NCBI GenBank assembly: GCA_001412335.1
Contig: LKUF01000293.1
Location: 1-7,096 of the forward strand
DNA from: Methanolinea sp. SDB
GTDB taxonomy: Archaea > Halobacteriota > Methanomicrobia > Methanomicrobiales > Methanospirillaceae
DNA length: 7,096 bases
Direction: 5' to 3'
Shown here: piece by piece, positions 1 to 4,369 of the stretch
Numbering within the stretch: the first letter of the stretch is position 1
How the letters are laid out: every line of letters starts with the position of its first letter
The notes under the pieces: model-generated
The model's database searches: none
The model's input: the letters and a program-made list of their open reading frames with translations, nothing else
What the model was told of the DNA's origin: nothing
Program-made: the position numbers and the translations under genes

Positions 1-50
1 TGATTGCCGGGGGGCTCGAAACCAAATATGGGAGTTTTATTTGATTGAGA

Positions 51-62
51 CGGCAAAAGCCG
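51..62 (-). terminator. Small GC hairpin after the flavin reductase gene, possible terminator
   Basis: A perfect 4-bp inverted repeat (CGGC, AAAA loop, GCCG on the + strand) sits 12 bases after the stop codon of the minus-strand flavin reductase gene. The stem is short and no clean U-tract follows it in the minus direction; only an AT-rich stretch (tcaatcaaataaaa) does. Archaeal termination relies mainly on U-rich tracts, so this is a weak candidate. The remaining bases 1-50 show no recognisable gene. Confidence 0.2.
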
Positions 63-74
63 GAGGGAAAATAG

Positions 75-650
75 TTACCGATGCTTCCTGTCTTTGAGGA
101 TCTTCCCCGCACTCCATGCGTCGCCTGCGTGCTCTCCGACGGTCCAGTAGCGGTTGTCGGGCATGGTAAGCAGGAGCGGGTCGATCTTTTTGATATCCGG
201 TTTTCCATCCGTCATGTAGCGTTCTTCCGTGTACGAGGCCACGATCTCCCCGATGAAGAATTCGTTTGTCGGGTGGTGCATGAAGCTTACAAGGCGGCAT
301 TCCATGCAGAGCGGGCATTCGCGTATCATCGGGGCGTTCTTCAAGTCTCCGTAGAATACGTCAAAGAGCCCTGTTTTGTCGTTCGTCTCGCCCGAGACCA
401 TCCCGCAGTAGTCCACCTTCTCCATCATGGAAGCGGATGGGACATTGATGGAGAATGTCTTGCTCTGCTTGATCCCGTACGCCGTGTAGTGGTTTGTTCC
501 CACCCCGCACCCTATCAGGGGGGGATTGGCATTGACGCGGGTGACCCACCCGAGTGCCATGAAGTTTGGCCTCCCCATCATCTCAGTGCCGAGCAGGGTG
601 ACTGGCATGGGATATGTGAAGACGTTCTTTCCGGCGCTAATCTTTTGCAT
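75..650 (-). CDS. Flavin reductase family protein (FMN-binding split barrel, flavoredoxin-like)
   Basis: A 191-residue soluble protein with the layout of the flavin reductase-like / flavoredoxin family, which binds FMN in a split beta-barrel. Many members reduce flavin with NAD(P)H or act as small flavin electron carriers. Family-type sequence includes the N-terminal 'KISAGKNVFTYPMPVTLLGT', the 'GRPNFMALGWVTRVNANPP' strand region, 'SINVPS' and 'VDYCGMVSG' in the middle, and 'HHPTNEFFIGEIVASY' near the C-terminus. Length and start fit the family, where the first residues are typically M-K-K-I-x-x-G. No Shine-Dalgarno sequence precedes the ATG; the upstream bases are 'ccaaataatttgt', so the message may be leaderless or short-leadered. 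No signal peptide or membrane segment is seen. It shares the strand of the sulfur operon but lies far downstream of it, so it is probably a separate unit. The physiological substrate or partner is unknown. The family call is firm; the exact activity is not. Confidence 0.9.
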   Translation of the reverse strand: MQKISAGKNVFTYPMPVTLLGTEMMGRPNFMALGWVTRVNANPPLIGCGVGTNHYTAYGIKQSKTFSINVPSASMMEKVDYCGMVSGETNDKTGLFDVFYGDLKNAPMIRECPLCMECRLVSFMHHPTNEFFIGEIVASYTEERYMTDGKPDIKKIDPLLLTMPDNRYWTVGEHAGDAWSAGKILKDRKHR

Positions 651-758
651 ACAAATTATTTGGAGCCGTATCGAGGATAAAGGGATTGTTTTTGAATCCG
701 GCCGCAGCGCGGGATTTTCAAAGAGCTATTGTGTCCATGAGACCGGGCCACATAACTC

Positions 759-1049
759 CTATGCCCCTTCAACAGCATCAAAGACGAGTCTGCTGCCTTT
801 CGGGTTCGATGGTGAAGACGGCCGCGTCTTATTGAAACCTGTGCTGGCGGCGAGGCAGGGAAATACCATCTCGCTGTGTTGAACCCAGGTGCCTGGTATC
901 AATCCCGGCACTCCAACCGGCGCTGCCCACACGGACCATTTTCCGGTACTGGGATCGTTTTCGAAATCCTCAAAGATGCCCAAAGTACCGACTCCGGTCT
1001 CTGGAACCGGGATCTCCAGGGATCCGGCAGGAGGCAGGCAAGTCTTCAT
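759..1049 (-). CDS. Possible small hypothetical protein or gene remnant, unrecognised
   Basis: A 96-residue ORF that I do not recognise. The N-terminal half has plausible composition, for example 'IFEDFENDPSTGKWSVWAAP', followed by 'GVPGLIPGTWVQ' and a C-terminal 'GSRLVFDAVEGA'. It is rich in Gly and Pro, has two Trp close together and no membrane segment or signal peptide. Codons use G/C in third positions about as much as the neighbours. Against it: no Shine-Dalgarno sequence stands before the ATG (upstream 'aaccggatacatgat'), and the frame is closed by a stop only about 30 bases further upstream. It could be a real small gene, the 3' remnant of a decayed gene, or chance. It lies between the TusA-like gene and the flavin reductase on the same strand. 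Confidence 0.3.
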   Translation of the reverse strand: MKTCLPPAGSLEIPVPETGVGTLGIFEDFENDPSTGKWSVWAAPVGVPGLIPGTWVQHSEMVFPCLAASTGFNKTRPSSPSNPKGSRLVFDAVEGA

Positions 1050-1125
1050 ATCATGTATCCGGTTTCGCCAGTCTCTTCCTCACGGGATAGCGAAGAGCCA
1101 GGAAAACCGGGCCGTGGCCGTTGCG

Positions 1126-1154
1126 TGCATGCCAGCCCGGGAATTGCATGCCAG
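1126..1154. repeat. Short direct repeat TGCATGCCAG, two copies
   Basis: The decamer tgcatgccag occurs at 1126-1135 and again at 1145-1154, 19 bases apart. Each copy contains the palindrome gcatgc. It lies in the non-coding stretch downstream of the TusA-like gene. Its meaning is unknown; it could be a binding site pair or chance. Confidence 0.35.
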
Positions 1155-1285
1155 GGCGTCTCCTCTCCGGGTTCCAAAAGCCACATCATCATTTCCGGCA
1201 GCGGCAGGGAAAAGCCGATATGACCCCCTCCACGCTTCCCGGGAAAGAGTGGCAGAATCCCAACCTGGTCACTGGCGACAGAGGG

Positions 1286-1504
1286 TCATCTTCCAATCTG
1301 GACGAGGAACTGGTTCTCCCCTCTCTGGTCCCACGAGACCCGGTACCCCTGGCCCGAGAATGGCGTACAGGTATTGTCCACCTGCTCGCGGGTTGCGAGG
1401 AAGCGTACCGAGTCACCGTTGGGTAGTCGATTCAGCAGTATCTTCAGCTTTATCATCAGGTTTGTACATGTCAGTTCGGTGAAATCCTTTGTATTGTTCT
1501 CCAT
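1286..1504 (-). CDS. TusA-like (SirA/YeeD family) sulfur carrier protein
   Basis: A 72-residue protein that fits the small TusA/SirA/YeeD fold. An N-terminal strand 'FTELTC' leads to Cys13, then a Lys/Leu helix 'IKLKILLNRLPNGD', then strand 'VRFLAT' and a C-terminal 'GYRVSWDQRGENQFLVQIG' hairpin. In the family the Cys carries a persulfide and hands sulfur to partners; relatives are often encoded next to YeeE/YedE transporters, where the thiosulfate-uptake version is called TsuB. Here the usual C-P-x-P motif reads C-T-N-L: the Cys is kept and both prolines are lost. A second Cys is at residue 46. The start is supported by a strong Shine-Dalgarno sequence eight bases before the ATG, and the gene begins 17 bases after the DsrE-like gene ends. 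It is the last gene of the operon. It is too short and diverged for certainty, but length, pattern and context agree. Confidence 0.72.
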   Translation of the reverse strand: MENNTKDFTELTCTNLMIKLKILLNRLPNGDSVRFLATREQVDNTCTPFSGQGYRVSWDQRGENQFLVQIGR

Positions 1505-1512
1505 GTTCTTCT

Positions 1513-1519
1513 ACCTCCT
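1513..1519 (-). promoter_or_regulatory. Strong ribosome binding site of the TusA-like gene
   Basis: On the minus strand the sequence aaggaggtagaagaacATG places AGGAGGT eight bases before the start codon at 1504. This is close to a full match to the archaeal anti-Shine-Dalgarno sequence. It is the best evidence that this diverged 72-residue ORF is translated. Confidence 0.8.
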
Positions 1520-1521
1520 TA

Positions 1522-2694
1522 TCAGAAGAATATCATTCGCACGATGGGCGAATGTTCACCTGGCTCCTTTCCAAAAAGAATGGAGGCGAGGCCGGCATCC
1601 GACACTTTTCTAATGAGTGAAAAATCGTCTGAGACCGCGATTCCCCGCTCATTAAGCGAGGGGGAGTGCACAAAGTAACGGAGGCATCCGACATCCGTGG
1701 TGACCGCGACCATCTCCTGGATGTTGAATATCTTATCGTTTTCCGGCACATCGTGCGTGCCGTGCAGTGCAAAAACGCCATCTTCGATGAAGACGACCGT
1801 GGTCCGCATGCCGTCCATTGCGGCAGCGACGGCAAGGGAAAGTCCCCCAAACGTCCACTCGGAACAGTAGGGGGGACTGGTGATGAATACGACCAGGTGT
1901 GGCGCATCTTTGGCTCTCTCGTCCAGAACGCACTCCCCGCTGAAGTGGGATACGATCGGGTGGTCCTGGAAAAACCGTGCGAGGATCTCTTTCAGCGGCC
2001 GGATGGCAATCTCCTGGATGCAGGATGCCGGTTCACAGAAACCCGTTCCCGGGTTCATCTGGTAGTACCCCCGTGCCGTCGCACACCGGGAACAGGCGGC
2101 AAACCAGGTATCCCTGCCTGAAAGTGCTCCCGAGTTTGCAAGAGCAGAGACTCCCCTGCCGATGTTCTCGAACTCCGACGGGCGCTGTCCGTTATGCAGC
2201 GTGTGGACTCCGTCCAGGTAATTGTACATCTCCGGGACAAGACCCGCCTTTTGCACGCGTGAGAAGAACCTGAGCATGTATACGGGGACCCTGCTCATGT
2301 ATGGCGAATTGCAGAGGAGAAATGCCGCTCTCTTCATCCCGGGCCGATGTGTTTTCAGGGTGGAGACCACGCACTCCCAGAACGGGTCATGCTCTCCGCC
2401 ACCCGTGATATGGATTTCTTGGGCCTGGGAAGAGACTGAATGTAATAGTCCCTGGAGCCGGAGCTCATCGCCATCTGCGATGATCCTCACGGATGGAAGA
2501 TCTCCGATTCTATTCCAGCTTGACCTGCTCCTGCTGTCAACGAGGCTGAAGAGGGCGTCCCCGGTAAGAAATACCGTGACATTGACCTGAGATTCCCCGG
2601 ATACTGTACTGGCTGCTTCCTGCATGACCCCGGAAAACCATCCGGCACGCTCGGCAGAGACAGGATCGCAAAAGAGGAACGTGGAGTAGCCCAT
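1522..2694 (-). CDS. Three-domain DsrE/TusBCD-like sulfur relay protein
   Basis: A 390-residue soluble protein that reads as three consecutive DsrE/F-fold units. Unit A (about 1-115) has 'VTVFLTGDALFSLVD', 'VRIIADGDELRLQGLL' and 'DPFWECVVSTL' with Cys108. Unit B (about 120-242) resembles TusD/DsrE: 'KRAAFLLCNSPYMSR', 'YLDGVHTLHNGQ' and 'FAACSRCATARG'; Cys201 lies eight residues before the RG glycine, as does the active Cys of TusD, and Cys204 is close by. Unit C (about 264-390) resembles TusC/DsrF: 'VVFITSPPY', 'VVFIEDGVFALHG' and 'SLNERGI'; the position equivalent to the TusC Cys is His343. TusBCD relays persulfide sulfur from TusA; here all units are on one chain. ATG at 2694 is chosen over the in-frame TTG at 2709 because GGAGG lies eight bases before it; the gene starts 4 nt after the YeeE-like stop. 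The DsrE-family call is firm for B and C, weaker for A. Confidence 0.82.
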   Translation of the reverse strand: MGYSTFLFCDPVSAERAGWFSGVMQEAASTVSGESQVNVTVFLTGDALFSLVDSRSRSSWNRIGDLPSVRIIADGDELRLQGLLHSVSSQAQEIHITGGGEHDPFWECVVSTLKTHRPGMKRAAFLLCNSPYMSRVPVYMLRFFSRVQKAGLVPEMYNYLDGVHTLHNGQRPSEFENIGRGVSALANSGALSGRDTWFAACSRCATARGYYQMNPGTGFCEPASCIQEIAIRPLKEILARFFQDHPIVSHFSGECVLDERAKDAPHLVVFITSPPYCSEWTFGGLSLAVAAAMDGMRTTVVFIEDGVFALHGTHDVPENDKIFNIQEMVAVTTDVGCLRYFVHSPSLNERGIAVSDDFSLIRKVSDAGLASILFGKEPGEHSPIVRMIFF

Positions 2695-2698
2695 CCCT

Positions 2699-3223
2699 TC
2701 AGCCTCCAAATCCGATCGATCTCATGAGGATGGTAAACCAGCCGGAGACATACGCCGCAAAGATGATGGATCCAAGGCACATTCCGAGGAAGAAAAATCC
2801 TGCCTTGTAGTTTCCCTCCGATGCCATGACTGTCTGGCGGATGGGACATCCACCGAGCAGCACGCAGATGAATCCGACAAAAAAGCCGGTTATCACCGAG
2901 ATGAGCAGGTACGCAACCGGAACCAGCCCTCCGGGAGCTCCCGGGACCGGGCTCATCGGATCACTTGTCAGTGCCCAGAAGAAATGCTCCATTGCGGCCG
3001 GGGCAAGGAACCAGAAGAGAAGGTAGCCAAAGAACGAGGCGACGATGAGTGCCAGGTACCCGGATAAAAGCCGTGTATGCCTGAAAAGGACATAATCGCG
3101 GAACCCGCCTATCGAGCAGTACCCCGAACGCTGGGCAAGGAATCCGATCAGGATCCCCAGGAGAATTGTCACGAGGGGTACCGCATAGACCGCCACTCCG
3201 GTGGGAAGGATGCCTGTCGCCAT
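2699..3223 (-). CDS. YeeE/YedE family membrane protein, second half
   Basis: A 174-residue polytopic membrane protein that matches one half of a YeeE/YedE transporter (thiosulfate uptake in TsuA; selenium-linked in YedE/FdhT). Hydrophobic segments lie at about 10-30, 53-75, 101-123 and 141-165. Family signatures are 'SGYCSIGGFRD' (Cys36) and 'LLGGCPIRQTVMASEGN' (Cys126), the latter very typical of YedE; another Cys is at 149. Full-length family members are about 330-400 residues with two such halves in one chain, so this and the preceding gene together make one transporter. The ATG at 3223 shares its A with the preceding stop (TGATG), with an 'AGAGGA' ribosome site just upstream, indicating coupled translation. 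An in-frame extension to 3355 is possible but gives a His/Arg-rich sequence that is only the shadow of the overlapping gene. Substrate (thiosulfate, selenium species or other) cannot be decided. Confidence 0.88.
   Translation of the reverse strand: MATGILPTGVAVYAVPLVTILLGILIGFLAQRSGYCSIGGFRDYVLFRHTRLLSGYLALIVASFFGYLLFWFLAPAAMEHFFWALTSDPMSPVPGAPGGLVPVAYLLISVITGFFVGFICVLLGGCPIRQTVMASEGNYKAGFFFLGMCLGSIIFAAYVSGWFTILMRSIGFGG
2703..2707 (-). promoter_or_regulatory. Ribosome binding site deciding the start of the DsrE-like gene
   Basis: GGAGG on the minus strand lies eight bases before the ATG at 2694, inside the last codons of the upstream YeeE/YedE-like gene. It argues against initiation at the TTG at 2709, which would put the site inside the coding region, and suggests coupled translation. 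Confidence 0.75.
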
Positions 3224-3756
3224 CAGGCATCCTCTTTTTGAGCCTGTCTCAACATGAGGAGTGTCCCGACGATGACACCTGCTGCCATCGTGATGATGAA
3301 TGCCAGTGCAGTGATGTCTCCGTAGCCGGTCCTGAGGGCTGCCCTGTAGGGGCACCCTCCGAAGATCATGGCGAGCTGGAGTACTATGAACCCTCCAAGG
3401 AAGTAGATGGCATAGTCCTTCAGGTCCCCTCTCTTTATTCGGTGCTCCCTGTACATCCTGGCGGAGAGATATGCACCGATGAGGACGCCAGCGACACTCA
3501 TCACAGGGAGGACTGCGTTTCCGGAGATGGGGGCAAGGGCGAGACTGGTGCCAGCGATAATGTTGGTCATGCCGTTAACCAGGTCCCGTGTATGGCACGC
3601 GACGCAGAATCCATACGCCTCAGGTCCCCCTGCACTGATCAGGAGTGCCTGCGAAAAAGCTGCGAGGACTCCTATCAGGGCTCCAAGAAATGCCGGGTGC
3701 CGTACGAGATATGAAAAATATTGATGCACCGTATCACTGGTATTTCCTGGTAGCAT
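3223..3756 (-). CDS. YeeE/YedE family membrane protein, first half
   Basis: A 177-residue polytopic membrane protein, first gene of the operon, equivalent to the other half of a YeeE/YedE transporter. Hydrophobic segments lie at about 22-42, 62-77, 81-98, 115-133 and 148-168. Signatures are 'GFCVACHTRD' (Cys51, Cys54), close to the family 'CxxCxxRD' motif, and 'FGGCPYRAALRTGYGD' (Cys135). In the structurally known bacterial thiosulfate transporter, conserved membrane Cys residues pass the substrate by transient thiol interactions; the Cys residues here occupy comparable motifs. The ATG at 3756 has no good Shine-Dalgarno sequence ('cataacacccc' before it), and a TATA-like element lies about 29 bases upstream, so a leaderless or very short leader message is likely. 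A GTG at codon 10 is an alternative start with little more support. The gene ends in the TGATG junction with the second half. Confidence 0.86.
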   Translation of the reverse strand: MLPGNTSDTVHQYFSYLVRHPAFLGALIGVLAAFSQALLISAGGPEAYGFCVACHTRDLVNGMTNIIAGTSLALAPISGNAVLPVMSVAGVLIGAYLSARMYREHRIKRGDLKDYAIYFLGGFIVLQLAMIFGGCPYRAALRTGYGDITALAFIITMAAGVIVGTLLMLRQAQKEDA

Positions 3757-3775
3757 GGGGTGTTATGTATTTCAA

Positions 3776-3790
3776 TTTTTTTTAATAATG
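3776..3790 (-). promoter_or_regulatory. TATA-like promoter element of the sulfur operon
   Basis: On the minus strand the sequence cattattaaaaaaaattg centres an AT-only box (ATTATTAA, 3782-3789) about 29 bases upstream of the first ATG at 3756. Archaeal TATA boxes lie about 26 bases before transcription start, so transcription would begin at or next to the ATG. This fits the missing ribosome binding site of that gene. The upstream 'aaaccagaatc' could act as a purine-rich BRE, but this is weak. Confidence 0.45.
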
Positions 3791-3862
3791 ATTCTGGTTT
3801 ATTTTTGTGCATATGCGTAAAAATACGATTTCCGGTGAGATTTTGCACTGCAGGCCATGGAA

Positions 3863-3900
3863 TGGCGGGGAGGTTTCGTCCCCGAACACCACCCCGCGCA
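3863..3900. repeat. Imperfect 13-15 bp hairpin, possible structured RNA or dispersed intergenic repeat
   Basis: Stem pairs, outside in: TG/CA (with G3898 bulged), GCGGGG/CCCCGC (3865-3870 with 3892-3897), an A/A mismatch, GGT/ACC (3872-3874 with 3888-3890), a bulged C3887, then TTCG/CGAA (3875-3878 with 3883-3886), closing a TCCC loop. It stands about 110 bases upstream of the sulfur operon start and about 470 bases upstream of the kinase gene. No U-tract follows on either side, so a simple terminator is unlikely. It may be a regulator site, part of a small RNA, or a copy of a dispersed genomic repeat; the sequence alone does not decide. Confidence 0.55.
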
Positions 3901-4128
3901 GGATCGGGTTGTTGTGGAAGATTATGGTGGAAATCGGGATGATTCTCTTCGCAGAAATTCCAACCTTACTATTCCTGGGATTATGCACAAATTTTTCGCT
4001 CGGGCAAAAAACGCTTCGCATGGACATGATGATCGCTTTCAAGATGCATTTCGTTTTCCAGGGAATCAATTCCGAAAAATGGCTGCGGATCCTTGCACCC
4101 TTTTATTCTGATACAGATTCCTGAAGCC

Positions 4129-4181
4129 CGCGGGTTCGGGAGGATCCTGGAGCAGTGATGTTGCACCAGTGGCAACCCGCG
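4129..4181. repeat. Nested inverted repeat upstream of the kinase gene
   Basis: An outer perfect 8-bp inverted repeat, CGCGGGTT (4129-4136) with AACCCGCG (4174-4181), encloses an inner hairpin, CTGG-A-GCA (4147-4154) with TGC-A-CCAG (4162-4169) around a 7-base loop. The left arm also overlaps the palindrome CCCGCGGG (4127-4134). A pyrimidine and AT patch, 'cccttttattctg' (4098-4110), lies about 26 bases before the structure and could be its promoter. It could be a folded leader or small RNA, or a binding region, about 190 bases before the kinase start. Confidence 0.4.
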
Positions 4182-4239
4182 TTCCAGCCGGGGATTCATG
4201 GTAGACAAGCAGGACCATTCACAGCATCGGGATCTCTGC

Positions 4240-4321
4240 AATATATCGTTCATATTCCAGGAAAAGCGTGAATCGTGCCTTATAATGCGTATCCGGGTAG
4301 TATGATCCCATTCTTTAATAT
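4240..4321 (+). promoter_or_regulatory. TATA-like boxes upstream of the sensor kinase gene
   Basis: Three AT-only boxes lie upstream of the kinase: 'caatatatc' at 4240-4248, 'cttataatg' at 4279-4287, and 'ctttaatatc' at 4313-4322. The last would place a transcription start near 4342 and leave a leader of about 28 bases before the ATG at 4370; the others would give longer leaders. Which is used cannot be read from the sequence. Confidence 0.35.
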
Positions 4322-4369
4322 CCCCTGGAATGAATCATTTGCATAGAGCCCGGGCGTCCTGATGAGTCG

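Larger units (their letters stand above)
651..1285. other. Long intergenic stretch without a recognised gene
   Basis: These 635 bases separate the TusA-like gene from the flavin reductase gene. The only minus-strand ORF with plausible coding character is the one at 759-1049, described separately. The longer plus-strand frames across this stretch give Arg/Ser/Pro-rich low-quality translations and partly overlap the real tusA-like gene antisense. No tRNA, CRISPR or obvious U-tract terminator was seen. The part from 1050 to 1285 is GC-rich and contains a short direct repeat. The bases just upstream of the flavin reductase gene (651-700) are AT-richer and must hold its promoter: 'tttatcc' lies about 30 nt before the ATG on the minus strand. 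Confidence 0.6.
3757..4369. other. Divergent intergenic region between sulfur operon and kinase gene
   Basis: These 613 bases lie between two divergent transcription units. Open frames on both strands (for example about 3782-4069 minus and 3807-4124 plus) have no ribosome binding site and no recognisable domain, so I do not call them genes. One caveat is that the minus frame contains the readable stretch 'NNPILRGVVFGDETSPP', which overlaps the hairpin at 3863-3900 and may be a repeat rather than protein. The region holds the operon promoter, two inverted-repeat structures and several TATA-like patches, and is AT-richer than the flanking genes. Confidence 0.6.

Noticed and set aside
81..680. 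Plus-strand ORF of 199 codons
   Set aside because: It lies antisense to the clearly recognised flavin reductase gene, and its Arg/His/Val-rich translation matches no family I know; it is a shadow of GC-biased codons.
889..1482. Plus-strand ORF of 197 codons across the gap and the TusA-like gene
   Set aside because: The translation is Ser/Arg/Pro-rich without fold-like patterning, and its right part is antisense to the TusA-like gene, which has a strong ribosome site.
1666..2121. Plus-strand ORF of 151 codons
   Set aside because: Antisense to the DsrE-like gene, no recognisable motif, explained by codon bias of the real gene.
2695..2709. TTG start at 2709 for the DsrE-like gene
   Set aside because: The GGAGG at 2703-2707 is correctly spaced for the ATG at 2694 and would lie inside the coding region if TTG were used.
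3166..3714. Plus-strand ORF of 182 codons
   Set aside because: Antisense to both YeeE/YedE-like halves, whose membrane segments and Cys motifs are unmistakable.
3807..4124. Plus-strand ORF of 105 codons in the divergent spacer
   Set aside because: It has no ribosome binding site, spans the hairpin, and its apparent hydrophobic stretch matches no family I know. A competing minus-strand frame overlaps it, so neither is called.
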